This document shows, one piece after another, positions 45,269 to 53,425 of a stretch of DNA of 64,000 bases. The notes beneath the pieces were generated by a model, which was not told the origin of the DNA, ran no database searches, and saw only the letters and a program-made list of their open reading frames with translations. Origin of the DNA: Sphingomonas sp. HMP6 (GTDB taxonomy: Bacteria > Pseudomonadota > Alphaproteobacteria > Sphingomonadales > Sphingomonadaceae). How positions within the stretch are numbered: the stretch's first letter is position 1; each line of letters opens with the position of its first letter. A program made the position numbers and the translations under genes. Where the stretch lies: assembly GCF_013374095.1 (NCBI RefSeq), contig NZ_AP022672.1, positions 2,869,501 to 2,933,500 of the forward strand, written 5' to 3'.

Positions 45269-45302
45269 GAGCCGAACGAAAGCGTCAACTTTCGCCCGGC
45301 TC
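45269..45302 (+). other. Stable leader hairpin upstream of the 83-residue gene
   Basis: GAGCCG/CGGCTC and CGAAAG/CTTTCG form a two-part 12-bp stem with a 2x2 internal loop and a 6-nt loop. No T-run follows, so an attenuator or mRNA-stabilising leader is likelier than a terminator. Confidence 0.5.
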
Positions 45303-45330
45303 TAACCGCAACCGTTCCTGGAGAACGATC

Positions 45331-45582
45331 ATGGCTACACACGCTCCTATCACGGGCGCGCCGACGCGCGCACCTAACTTTCACGCCCTCGACCTGTCGC
45401 CGATGGACGATCTGAGCGGCGATCTTTCGATCCTCAAATCGCTGATCGACATTTCGATCGACACGCCAAACCCCGGCGACGCTGAAAACCTACTACACGC
45501 CGCATTGCGCGAGCTGGCGCGTGCGGACGCTCGGCACCAAGCGTTCCACCAGTCCCTCCTAGCGTTGAAGCGGGAGGGTTGA
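45331..45582 (+). CDS. Small island protein, unknown
   Basis: 83 residues from ATG 45331, which follows a CTGGAGAACGATC site. The N-terminus is Pro/Thr-rich and the rest helical (DDLSGDLSILKSLIDISIDTPNPGDAENLLHAALRELARADARH). No domain is recognised. It is the first gene downstream of the divergent regulator. Confidence 0.65.
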   Translation: MATHAPITGAPTRAPNFHALDLSPMDDLSGDLSILKSLIDISIDTPNPGDAENLLHAALRELARADARHQAFHQSLLALKREG

Positions 45583-45586
45583 TGAC

Positions 45587-45859
45587 ATGGGCGTTCATTT
45601 CTCACCTCCGCCGCCCGCCGCGATCACGCGCGTCCTTTCACGCTTTGATCGCGACGCGCTTGCCGCGTTCGTGATGGTCGCCATTGATTTGATGGACCTT
45701 GCCGAGCCGGATGCCGACCTTGAGCCGAACGGCGACGAGCTGGACGGCGACCCTGCTGAGGACGAGTTCATGTATCACGGCGGCTGGGGGCCGGGTTGCC
45801 CGGTCGGCGACCCCGGTGGATGCGAACACGACGGGCGCGAACCGCCGGGGGCAGAATAA
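45587..45859 (+). CDS. Small acidic island protein, unknown
   Basis: 90 residues. A helical N-terminal part (RVLSRFDRDALAAFVMVAIDLMDL) is followed by a very acidic stretch and a Gly/Cys tail with two cysteines (GPGCPVGDPGGCEHDG). Proteins of this acidic make-up occur next to other small genes in alphaproteobacterial prophages, from memory. It follows the previous gene by 4 bp. Confidence 0.65.
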   Translation: MGVHFSPPPPAAITRVLSRFDRDALAAFVMVAIDLMDLAEPDADLEPNGDELDGDPAEDEFMYHGGWGPGCPVGDPGGCEHDGREPPGAE

Positions 45860-45879
45860 AAAAACATACTAGCACCGTC

Positions 45880-45908
45880 TGGACAATAGTTCAGAACCCT
45901 CTTATATC
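45880..45908 (+). promoter_or_regulatory. Putative housekeeping-type promoter
   Basis: TGGACA and TATATC with a 17-bp spacer, preceded by an A-rich tract (45858–45864). It lies about 25 bp upstream of the 155-residue gene and could drive the capsid–protease–portal genes. Confidence 0.5.
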
Positions 45909-45933
45909 GGTTTCGAGATAGGGAGTTTCGAAC

Positions 45934-46401
45934 ATGTTGACCGCCGCCTACACCGCCGCCGCCTGCCGTATCGCGAGTCTGGAGCGCAAAAAGTTCGACG
46001 CTGTGATGGCATCGGGCGAATACAATTGCGCCCCGAACGCGCCTCACGGGATGCCTCGCATTTTCGAAATCCCCGACTTGATCGGCCTGTATCTGTTCGC
46101 TCGCCTAAACGAGCGCGGGCAGACCGTGAAGCAGGCGGCGGCGGTCGCGTGTCGCGTTGTGGGGCAACTCAAAAATGCCGTGAACAATGGCTTGCCGATC
46201 CCCGAGCACGTCGCGGTTGCGCACGCGATGAATGGCGCAAGCTATTGCTGCCCGGGCACCGATGCGAACCCTCTCGCCTCGCAGATTGGCGGCGTTGGCT
46301 CGATCCTTTGGACCGAAATGTGGAACGTCGCCAACTTGAAGGCCGAGGTTCAGCGCGGGCTTGCCGAGGAAGAGCGCATCGCTGGCGGTGCAGACGAATA
46401 A
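45934..46401 (+). CDS. Conserved-looking island protein upstream of the capsid gene
   Basis: 155 residues. The middle segment IFEIPDLIGLYLFARLNERGQTVKQAAAVACRVVGQL has a MerR-like helix-turn-helix look. Then comes HVAVAHAMNGASYCCPGTDANPLASQIGGVGSILWTEMWNVANLK. Its place directly before the structural genes suggests a late-gene activator or a small packaging subunit; neither is proven. The stop overlaps the start of the next short frame. Confidence 0.65.
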   Translation: MLTAAYTAAACRIASLERKKFDAVMASGEYNCAPNAPHGMPRIFEIPDLIGLYLFARLNERGQTVKQAAAVACRVVGQLKNAVNNGLPIPEHVAVAHAMNGASYCCPGTDANPLASQIGGVGSILWTEMWNVANLKAEVQRGLAEEERIAGGADE

Positions 46402-46562
46402 TGCAGACACCACCCCAAATCGCCCGCGCCTGGGCATCGCCGATCGGGAGGGGTGGAAGCGCGCGTAACCCCGATCGGCAATCATCAAACACCATCGTTG
46501 AGAAACTGACGGCTTTCACCGCGCGGGGGGCTTCGGCTCCCCGCCAAATTGAGGAAAAATGA
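46401..46562 (+). CDS. Short coupled reading frame before the capsid gene
   Basis: 53 residues (MQTPPQIARAWASPIG…RQIEEK). The ATG shares a base with the upstream TAA and its TGA overlaps the capsid ATG (ATGA). This neat fit suggests translation, but the sequence has no clear fold and might only be leader. Confidence 0.35.
   Translation: MQTPPQIARAWASPIGRGGSARNPDRQSSNTIVEKLTAFTARGASAPRQIEEK
46523..46544 (+). other. TTCG-loop hairpin upstream of the capsid gene
   Basis: GCGGGG/CCCCGC plus inner pairs closed by a stable TTCG tetraloop, ending 7 bp before the capsid ribosome-binding site (GAGG). No T-run. It may tune expression of the capsid gene or stabilise its mRNA end. Confidence 0.5.
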
Positions 46563-47878
46563 GCATGAACCTGCACCAACTCCGCCAGCGCAAGGCCGAG
46601 CTTCGCTCCGCCACGTCGGCAATCATCGCGGCCCCCGGCGGCGCGGACGGCCTGCTGTCCGATGAACAGCGCACGGCGGTAAACGACAATTTCGCCGAGC
46701 TGGACCGGCTCCAGTCCAACGAAACGATTCTGGAGCGTCAAGCGCGCGAGGACAGCGAGGCGCGAGGCCGTCCGTTGACCGACACGCCTGCGAACGACGG
46801 AATCGAATACCGCGTGTTCGCCGAGGCAATTTCACACACCGCCGCCGAGGGCATCGAGACGTGGCGCACCGATAATGGCGAGCGCGTGCCGGTGTTGGGT
46901 CGCGAACAGCGCATCGCCGATTTCGTCCCTGCCGAGCGTTCCGCCGCCAGCGACATCGGCCTGGGCCGGTTCATCGGTGCGCTGATCGGCGGGCCGAAGA
47001 ACGATCTGGAGCGTCGCGCTCTTGCCGAGGGCAGCGTCTCGACTGGCGGTGCATTCCTCCCGGCACCGCTCGCAACGGAAGTGATCGACCACGCCCGTAT
47101 CGAGAACGTCGCTTTCAAGGCAGGCGTTCGCACCGTGCCGATGGCGAACAAGACCATGCGCATGGCGAAGGTTATCAGCGATCCCGTGCCGTCGTGGCGC
47201 GCGGAAAACTCGCTGATTGCCGAAAGCGATCCGGTGTTCGGCGATATGTCGATGGACGCAAAGAGCCTTGCGGTGCGGTTCGTCGTGTCGCGCGAATTGC
47301 TGGAGGATACCCCCAACATGGACGCGCTGCTGCGCTCCACGATGGCAGCCGGGTTCGCTCGCGGCCTGGACGATGCGATCTTTTTCGGCACCGGCACCGG
47401 CAATCAACCGCTTGGCCTCGCCAACACTCCCGGCCTCCAGTCGGTTTCGATGGGCACGAACGGCGGCGCGCTCGCCGGGTATGCCCCGTTCCTTGATGCC
47501 ATGTTTGCGTTGCAGGCCGTCAACGAAGGCAAGGTGGACGCGATCGTGCTGGCACCGCGCTCCAATCGCGTGATCGCGGGCTTTGTGGACTCGCAGGGGC
47601 AACCGCTCCAGCCCCCGCCCTTGCTCGCCAACGTGCCGTTCCTGTCCACCAATGGCATCCCGACCAATCAGACGCAGGGGACGGCAAACAACGCCTCCAG
47701 CGCCTTCCTGGGCGACTTCTCGCAAGTTCTGGTCGGCATCCGCACGCAGCTCCAGATTACGGTGCTGAATGAGCGGTTTGCCGAATATGGGCAGGTCGGG
47801 TTCATCGGCTGGCTTCGCGCCGACGTGCAGGTTGCGCGCCCTGCGGCCCTTGCCAAGATCGTGGGCATCAAGCCGTGA
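46559..47878 (+). CDS. HK97-fold major capsid protein
   Basis: 439 residues. The N-terminal about 110 residues are helical and charged (QLRQRKAELRSAT…ELDRLQSNETILERQAREDSEA), the delta/scaffold domain that the protease removes. The mature part shows GGAFLPAPLATEVIDHARIENVAFKAGVRTVPM, the SRELLEDTPNMDALL helix, FFGTGTGNQPLGLANT and the final VLNERFAEYGQVGFIGWLRADVQVARPAALAKI. It builds the head shell. It is followed by the protease with a 4-bp overlap. Confidence 0.93.
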   Translation: MSMNLHQLRQRKAELRSATSAIIAAPGGADGLLSDEQRTAVNDNFAELDRLQSNETILERQAREDSEARGRPLTDTPANDGIEYRVFAEAISHTAAEGIETWRTDNGERVPVLGREQRIADFVPAERSAASDIGLGRFIGALIGGPKNDLERRALAEGSVSTGGAFLPAPLATEVIDHARIENVAFKAGVRTVPMANKTMRMAKVISDPVPSWRAENSLIAESDPVFGDMSMDAKSLAVRFVVSRELLEDTPNMDALLRSTMAAGFARGLDDAIFFGTGTGNQPLGLANTPGLQSVSMGTNGGALAGYAPFLDAMFALQAVNEGKVDAIVLAPRSNRVIAGFVDSQGQPLQPPPLLANVPFLSTNGIPTNQTQGTANNASSAFLGDFSQVLVGIRTQLQITVLNERFAEYGQVGFIGWLRADVQVARPAALAKIVGIKP

Positions 47879-48384
47879 TCGAGCGTCGCGCCATGGGGGA
47901 GGTCCGGTCGGAAGGCCGGACCCTTCGCGGCCTCGCCATCCCTTATGGCGTGGACACGCGCATCAACGGCGGCACCGAGTCCATTGCGGTCGGTGCCGTC
48001 ACGGCCTCGCTCGCCAATCGCGATATCCTCGCCCTGGTCGACCACGACGCCAGCAAGGTGCTTGGTCGCACCCGGTCGGGCACGTTGCGGCTTGTCGAGG
48101 ATAGCCGGGGCCTTTCGTATGAAATCGACTTGCCCGACACGACCGCCGCGCGCGACGTGCTGGCGCTTGTCGAACGTGGCGACGCGGGCGGTATGTCGTT
48201 CGGGTTCAACGTGCCCAAGGGTGGCGACGAATGGCGCGGCACGCACCGCACTGTGCGCAACCTGACCCTTCACGAAATCAGCGTCATCACCTCACACCCG
48301 GCCTATCAGGCTACGACGATCGAGGCACGCGGCGCTGCGCATTCCATGGAGCTGCTACGGCTCCGCCTGGAGGTGTACCGGTGA
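47875..48384 (+). CDS. HK97-family prohead protease (S78)
   Basis: 169 residues from GTG 47875, overlapping the capsid stop. It shows RGLAIPYGVDT, the catalytic His in LALVDHDASKVLGR, the catalytic Ser in GGMSFGFNVP, and the last acidic member at LHEISVITSHPAY. It matures the prohead by cutting scaffold domains. It is downstream of the capsid gene rather than upstream, the reverse of the usual tailed-phage order. Confidence 0.92.
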   Translation: MIERRAMGEVRSEGRTLRGLAIPYGVDTRINGGTESIAVGAVTASLANRDILALVDHDASKVLGRTRSGTLRLVEDSRGLSYEIDLPDTTAARDVLALVERGDAGGMSFGFNVPKGGDEWRGTHRTVRNLTLHEISVITSHPAYQATTIEARGAAHSMELLRLRLEVYR

Positions 48385-49556
48385 GGCTTCCCGCTCTTTT
48401 CCGCCGATCTGCCGAGCCAAATAGCTGGCAGGGTTCTGCGCATCCGATCACGATGGCGAGCGTGGCGGCATCGCACGATGGCGCGATCGTAAGCACGGTG
48501 GAGGCCGAAAACCTCGCTGTCGTGCTGTCCTGCGTCAACGTCATCTCGTCCAATATCGCGGCCTTCCCGGTGCTGGTTTACCGCCGCCAAGGTGCCGAGC
48601 GCGTGGAGGTTCTGGACCATTGGCTAAAGCGCCTGGTCCGCTACGGGCCGAACCCCGATCAAGTGTGGGGCGCGATGCTGGAATCCGCGATCGCAAGCGT
48701 GGAGCTTCACGGCAATGCTCTGATCGAATTGACGCGGGACGCATCCGGCGCGGTGCTTTCGATGCGCTTCATCCCGTGGGCGTGGGTCGCAATGCAGCTC
48801 TTGCCGAGCGGGCGTGTCGCGTTCGACGTGTACGAGCCGACGATGCCCGGTGCCGGTGCCCGCAAGCGCCGCCTGCTGGCCGATGACGTGGTGCATTTGA
48901 AGGACCGTAGCGACGATGCCATGATTGGCCGATCGCGCCTTAGCCGTGCGCGGGACGTGCTGCGCACTGCCACTTCACAACAGACGTTCGCGCGCAACTT
49001 CCTCGATCTGGGGGCGCAACCGAGCGGTGTCATCACGTCCGAGCATCCCTTATCAGCCGCGCAAATGACCAGCATTCGATCGCAATTCACCGATCGGTTT
49101 TCCGGTGCGAGCAACGCGGGCCGCGCGCTGATCCTGGACGACATGCTCAAATGGTCGCCTATGCAGGTCAGTCCCGAGGATGCCGAGCTGTTGAACAGCC
49201 GGCGCTTTGCGGTGGAGGAAATCGCCCGCGTTTATGGCGTGCCGCCGCCGATGATTGGCGACCTGTCGCATGGCACCTTCACGAACAGCCGGGAGGCAGC
49301 GCGCTGGTTTGGACAGTTCACGCTTACGCCTCGCGTGCGCCGCCTGGAGGCCGAATTGAACCGCGCCCTGTTCGGCTATGGCAGCGATCTGGAGATCGAG
49401 TTCGATATGTCGAGCCTGTTGCGCTCCGACCCTGAAACCCGCTGGGCAAGTCACAAGATTGCGATCGAAACCGGCGTTCTGGACACCGACGAAGTGCGCG
49501 AGATCGAGGGCTACAATCCCCGCCCCGCCAAGCCTGTGGCGGTGCCCGCCGAATGA
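48381..49556 (+). CDS. Phage portal protein (HK97 type)
   Basis: 391 residues from GTG 48381, which overlaps the protease stop and has GGAGG 7 nt upstream. It shows VYRRQGAERVEVLDHWLKRLVRYGPNP, HGNALIELTRDASG, HLKDRSDDAMIGRSRL and RRFAVEEIARVYGVPPPMIGDL, then the stem and clip helices. It forms the dodecameric ring for DNA entry and tail joining. Its stop overlaps the start of the IS21-disrupted small gene. Confidence 0.93.
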   Translation: MRLPALFRRSAEPNSWQGSAHPITMASVAASHDGAIVSTVEAENLAVVLSCVNVISSNIAAFPVLVYRRQGAERVEVLDHWLKRLVRYGPNPDQVWGAMLESAIASVELHGNALIELTRDASGAVLSMRFIPWAWVAMQLLPSGRVAFDVYEPTMPGAGARKRRLLADDVVHLKDRSDDAMIGRSRLSRARDVLRTATSQQTFARNFLDLGAQPSGVITSEHPLSAAQMTSIRSQFTDRFSGASNAGRALILDDMLKWSPMQVSPEDAELLNSRRFAVEEIARVYGVPPPMIGDLSHGTFTNSREAARWFGQFTLTPRVRRLEAELNRALFGYGSDLEIEFDMSSLLRSDPETRWASHKIAIETGVLDTDEVREIEGYNPRPAKPVAVPAE

Positions 49557-49566
49557 CCGCGCGTTC

Positions 49567-49572
49567 CACCTT
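49567..49572. repeat. Target-site duplication (left) of the IS21 element
   Basis: CACCTT at 49567–49572 recurs at 52173–52178 directly outside the element's right end. Confidence 0.85.
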
Positions 49573-49741
49573 TGCTGATTCCGAGGCAAGCCGCCCCCTC
49601 ATTCCGAAATAATGCCGCCCCCGGATTCCGAGAAATAGTCGCCCCCGGATTCCGAGATGATGTCGCCCCCTTGCGGGGTGGGTCGGACCGGGATCGCCGG
49701 CAGGGTTATCGTCGCTCCTTTGGGTCTGTCCGAAGGAGTGA

Positions 49742-51292
49742 ATGATGCCGGCGGGAAGGGTGAGTATGCGACGTGTCCGCGAGATGATGAGATACCGGTT
49801 CGAACAGGAGCTGGGATACAAGGCGATATCGCTGCGCGTGGGTGCGGTGCCCTCGACGGTGCGGGCGACCTTGAAGCGTGTCGCGGATGCGGGACTGAGA
49901 TGGCCGCTGGACGAGACGCTCGGCGATGCTGCGCTGGAGGCATCACTCTACCGCGATGCGGGCAAGAAGACCGGCCACCGCCGCTGTCCCGAACCCGACT
50001 GGGCGCAAGTTCATCGCGAGCTGAAGCGCAAGCATGTCACGCTGCAGGTGTTGTGGGACGAGTATATCGCCGAGCATCCGACCGGCTATCGCTACAGCCG
50101 ATTCTGCGACCTGTATCGCGGCTGGGCGATGAAGCTGCCGGTTACGATGCGTCAGAACCATGCGCCGGGTGACAAGCTGTTCGTCGATTATGCGGGCGAC
50201 AAGATCGCGGTGGTGATCGACCGACTGACGGGCGAAGTGCGTGACGCGCATATCTTCGTGGCGGTGCTGGGGGCGTCCAGCCTGACCTATGCCGAGGGAA
50301 GCTGGACCGAGACGCTGCCCGACTGGCTGGCGGCGCACACGCGCGCGCTCGCAATGTTCGGCGGTGCGCCGGCGCTGTTCGTGCCCGACAATGCGAAGGT
50401 CGCGGTGATCAAGGCTTGTCTTTACGATCCGCAGGTCAACCGCAGCTATGCCGAGATGGCGGCGCATTACGACAGCACGGTGCTGCCGACGCGGCCGCGC
50501 CGCCCGCGCGATAAGGCAAAGGTCGAAGCTGCCGTGCTGATCGTCGAGCGCTGGCTGTTCGGACGCCTTCGGCGTCGGATCTTCTACAGCCTGGCCGAAC
50601 TGAACGCCGCGATCGCCGGGTTGCTTGCCGAGTTGAACGATCGGCGCGTGCTGCGCCGGGTTGGGCAGACGCGTCGTCAGTTGTTCGAAGAGATCGACCG
50701 GCCCGCGCTGAAGCCGCTGCCAGCCGAGCCCTATGTCTACGCCGAATGGCGGCGCAGGCGCGCAGGACTCGATTATCACGTCGAGATCGAGCGGCATTAT
50801 TACTCCGTCCCATACCGCTTCGCACGCGAGCCGATCGAAGCGCGGATCACCGCGGCGACCATCGAGCTGTTCCACAAGGGCGAGCGGATCGCCGCGCACA
50901 TGCGCGGCTCGGGCAATGGCCGCCATACCACGATCCCGGAGCATATGCCCTCGTCGCACCGGCGCTTTGCCGACTGGACAGTAGAGCGGATCGCGCGCGA
51001 TGCGACCGCGATCGGGCCATGTACGGCATTGCTGTGCGAGAAGATCCTCGTTGAACGGCGCCATCCCGAGCAGGGCTTCCGGGCCTGTATGGGCATCATG
51101 CGCATGACGCGCAGCTTCGGTGCCAAGCGGATCGAAGCGGCTTGTTCGCGCGCGCTCGATATCGGTGCGCTCACCTACGGCTCGGTCAGATCGATCCTCG
51201 ACAAGAACCTCGACCAGATCCCGTCATCGCCTCCGGTTGAGAGCCCGCCGGTCGATCATCCCAACATCCGGGGCTCACGCTATTATCACTGA
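49742..51292 (+). CDS. istA: IS21-family transposase IstA
   Basis: 516 residues. The N-terminal helix-turn-helix (YRFEQELGYKAISLRVGAVPSTVRATLKRV) recognises the terminal repeats. The DDE core has Asp in KLFVDYAGDKI, Asp in LFVPDNAKVAV and Glu in RDKAKVEAAVL. No stop or frameshift. It works with IstB. ATG 49742 or the next codon ATG 49745 may be the start. Confidence 0.95.
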   Translation: MMPAGRVSMRRVREMMRYRFEQELGYKAISLRVGAVPSTVRATLKRVADAGLRWPLDETLGDAALEASLYRDAGKKTGHRRCPEPDWAQVHRELKRKHVTLQVLWDEYIAEHPTGYRYSRFCDLYRGWAMKLPVTMRQNHAPGDKLFVDYAGDKIAVVIDRLTGEVRDAHIFVAVLGASSLTYAEGSWTETLPDWLAAHTRALAMFGGAPALFVPDNAKVAVIKACLYDPQVNRSYAEMAAHYDSTVLPTRPRRPRDKAKVEAAVLIVERWLFGRLRRRIFYSLAELNAAIAGLLAELNDRRVLRRVGQTRRQLFEEIDRPALKPLPAEPYVYAEWRRRRAGLDYHVEIERHYYSVPYRFAREPIEARITAATIELFHKGERIAAHMRGSGNGRHTTIPEHMPSSHRRFADWTVERIARDATAIGPCTALLCEKILVERRHPEQGFRACMGIMRMTRSFGAKRIEAACSRALDIGALTYGSVRSILDKNLDQIPSSPPVESPPVDHPNIRGSRYYH

Positions 51293-51305
51293 AAGGAACA
51301 CGACG

Positions 51306-52046
51306 ATGCTCGCACATCCGACGCTTGATCGGCTGAACGAAATGGGCCTGGCCGGTATGGCCAGGGCGTTCGACGAACTTGCCACCAATGCCGAAGCGGA
51401 TCGGCTTACCCATCCCGAATGGCTGGCACTCCTCCTCGATCGCGAATGGGGCGTCCGTCACGATCGCAAGCTTGCCGCCAGGCTGCGGTTCGCCAAGCTG
51501 CGCCATCAGGCCTCGCCCGAGGACATCGATTATCGCAAACCCCGCGGGCTCGACCGCGCGCTGGTCGTGAAGCTCGTGGTCGGCGACTGGATCGCCGCCC
51601 ACGACAATCTGGTCATCACCGGACCCACCGGGGTCGGTAAGAGCTGGCTTGCCTGCGCGCTTGGTCACAAGGCCTGCCGCGACGATCGCTCGGTGCTCTA
51701 TCAGCGCGTCCCCAAGCTGTTCACCAGCCTCGCGCTTGCCCGCGGGGATGGTCGTCACGAACGCTTGCTGCGAAAGCTCGGCGGCGTGCAGCTACTCATC
51801 CTCGACGACTGGGGCCTGGAGCCGCTCGACGCACTCGCGCGCCACGATCTGCTCGAGATCCTCGAAGAACGCTACGGGCGGCGCTCGACGATCGTTACCA
51901 GCCAGCTGCCCATCGCCAGTTGGCATCAGGTGATCGCGGATCCGACCTATGCCGACGCGATCCTCGATCGCCTCGTCCACAACGCCCATCGGCTCGACCT
52001 CGATGGCGATAGCATGCGGCGTGCGAAAACCAGCCAGATCGCTTGA
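51306..52046 (+). CDS. istB: IS21-family helper ATPase IstB
   Basis: 246-residue AAA+ ATPase of the DnaC family, with Walker A ITGPTGVGKSWLA and Walker B LLILDDWGLEPL, and sensor region STIVTSQLPIASWH. It starts 13 bp after istA, preceded by an AAAGGA site. It regulates target choice by IstA. Confidence 0.95.
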   Translation: MLAHPTLDRLNEMGLAGMARAFDELATNAEADRLTHPEWLALLLDREWGVRHDRKLAARLRFAKLRHQASPEDIDYRKPRGLDRALVVKLVVGDWIAAHDNLVITGPTGVGKSWLACALGHKACRDDRSVLYQRVPKLFTSLALARGDGRHERLLRKLGGVQLLILDDWGLEPLDALARHDLLEILEERYGRRSTIVTSQLPIASWHQVIADPTYADAILDRLVHNAHRLDLDGDSMRRAKTSQIA

Positions 52047-52178
52047 CGTAAGCACCGAACGAAACAACAACGATCATTGCCGACAAGGCCCCGCTTCCGG
52101 GGGGCGACATCATCTCGGAATCAGGGGGCGCGATCATCTCGGAAACGGGGGGCGACTTCGTCGGAATCAGCACACCTT

Positions 52179-52347
52179 CAAGCAAGCCGAGATCAATGCC
52201 GTTGCCCAATGGGCGAAGGCAGGGGTTCGACTCGCGATGGTGGCGAGGCCGGATGGCACCAAAATCATAATGGCCGCGACCGACGTTGATTCGCAGGTCG
52301 GTTCGGAAGACTTCGCAGCACGCGTAGATGCGTTCGGTGGCTTGTGA
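52179..52347 (+). pseudogene. Small portal-to-integrase gene split by the IS21 element (3' part)
   Basis: The native gene starts at ATG 49553, overlapping the portal stop, and runs to 49572. After removal of the element and one CACCTT copy the frame joins exactly at 52179 and ends at TGA 52345–52347, which overlaps the integrase GTG. The restored product is about 62 residues (MTARSTFKQAEINAVAQW… AKAGVRLAMVARPDGTK…). Small proteins of this look (an AEI…A…AG…V…PDGT pattern) are common just before alphaproteobacterial prophage integrases, from memory. Confidence 0.7.
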
Positions 52348-53417
52348 ATAAGCGGCTCGCCTATGTCTCCAGCTTTGTCGATCGCCACGGCAAGCGTCGG
52401 TATCGCTTTCGCCGAAACGGATATCCTGTCCACTATTTCAAAGAGCCGCACGGGACAAAGGCCTTCGAACGCGAGTACGCGGATTGCCTGAACGCCGACG
52501 CCGTGCCGATTGGCGCGGGGCGGGTTAAACCGGGCAGCGTTGCGGACGTGATCGCGCGTTACTACGCCGACAACAGTTTCATGGATCTGCGACCTTCTAC
52601 GCAGGCCATCTATCGTGGCGTGCTGGAGCGGCTACGCGACAAGTTCGGTGACGATCCGATTCGACTGTTCGACGCCGAACGGCTTTCGCGGTTAATGACG
52701 CTGATGCGGGACCGGCCTCACGCGGCGGCACGTCTCCGCAAACTGTTCGCTCAACTGTTCGTGATCGCACGCCGCGCGAAGCTAGTGCCGCACGGGTTCG
52801 ATCCTGTGCGCGACACCAAGCCTCCGAAGGCCGTTAGCGAGGGCTATCATCGGTGGACCGAAGACGAGCTTGACGCATTCGAGGCCAAGCATCCGCTGGG
52901 CACAAAGCCCCGGCTGGCGTTCGCGATGCTGCTCTACGGTGCCCAACGAAGTGGCGACGTTCGGTACATGACACGCGAAACGATCGCCGATGGGCGCATA
53001 CGGCTCGACCAAAGCAAGACCAGCACGGCGGTTGACGTTCCGGTGGTGCAGCCGTTGCGCGACGCGCTGGAGGCTGGGCCTTTAGGCAAATCGACACTGC
53101 TGGAGACGAAGGGCGGTGAGCCGTTCACGCCAAAGGGTTTCTACGGCATGTTCAAGCGCGCGTGCATTGCGGCCGATCTGCCCCATTGCTCGCCTCACGG
53201 CCTGCGAAAATCGGCTGCGCGGCGCTGCAAAGACGCTGGCTGCACCAATGAGCAAGGCATGGCGATCACGGGTCACAAGACCGAGAAAGAGTATCTCCGT
53301 TACGCTGGAACCGGCGCACGTCCGGACCTAGCCGACGAAGCAATGGTGAAGGTTTTGGCTAACTCTGCCCTGCGGTTAGCCAACGCCGACACGCAAACTC
53401 CTGTAGAGTCACGGTAA
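52344..53417 (+). CDS. int: Tyrosine-type site-specific integrase
   Basis: 357 residues. The N-terminal part (RLAYVSSFVDRHGKRRYRFRRNGYPVHYF) is the arm-binding/zinc-less domain common in alphaproteobacterial integrases. The catalytic domain has the first Arg in YGAQRSGDVRYM, H-x-x-R in SPHGLRKSAARR, the second His in AITGHKTEKEY and the nucleophile Tyr in YLRYAG. It is adjacent to attR and reads toward the tRNA. It starts at GTG 52344, overlapping the small gene's stop. Confidence 0.93.
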   Translation: MNKRLAYVSSFVDRHGKRRYRFRRNGYPVHYFKEPHGTKAFEREYADCLNADAVPIGAGRVKPGSVADVIARYYADNSFMDLRPSTQAIYRGVLERLRDKFGDDPIRLFDAERLSRLMTLMRDRPHAAARLRKLFAQLFVIARRAKLVPHGFDPVRDTKPPKAVSEGYHRWTEDELDAFEAKHPLGTKPRLAFAMLLYGAQRSGDVRYMTRETIADGRIRLDQSKTSTAVDVPVVQPLRDALEAGPLGKSTLLETKGGEPFTPKGFYGMFKRACIAADLPHCSPHGLRKSAARRCKDAGCTNEQGMAITGHKTEKEYLRYAGTGARPDLADEAMVKVLANSALRLANADTQTPVESR

Positions 53418-53425
53418 AAGCTGTC

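Larger units (their letters stand above)
49573..52172 (+). mobile_element. IS21-family insertion sequence, complete
   Basis: 2,600 bp, ends TG…CA. The terminal inverted repeat reads TGCTGATTCCGAGGCAAGCC on the left and TGCTGATTCCGACGAAGTCG inward from the right. Each end carries tandem transposase-binding repeats: ATTCCGA blocks at 49578, 49601, 49625 and 49649 on the left, and complements at 52116, 52140 and 52162 on the right, spaced 22–24 bp. It is flanked by a 6-bp duplication and holds intact istA and istB. It inserted into a small gene between portal and integrase. Confidence 0.92.

Noticed and set aside
48231..48380. A longer N-terminus for the portal protein
   Set aside because: It would overlap most of the protease end. 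GTG 48381 has a good ribosome-binding site and a 4-bp overlap with the protease stop.
49578..49670. Short evenly spaced repeats resembling a small CRISPR array
   Set aside because: The 24-bp period has no spacers and the blocks occur in inverted form at the other IS21 end. They are transposase-binding repeats. No CRISPR array was seen anywhere in the window.
51949..52347. A 132-residue gene before the integrase
   Set aside because: Its first 70 or so codons lie inside the end of istB and the IS21 terminal repeats. The real gene starts at 49553 and was split by the element.
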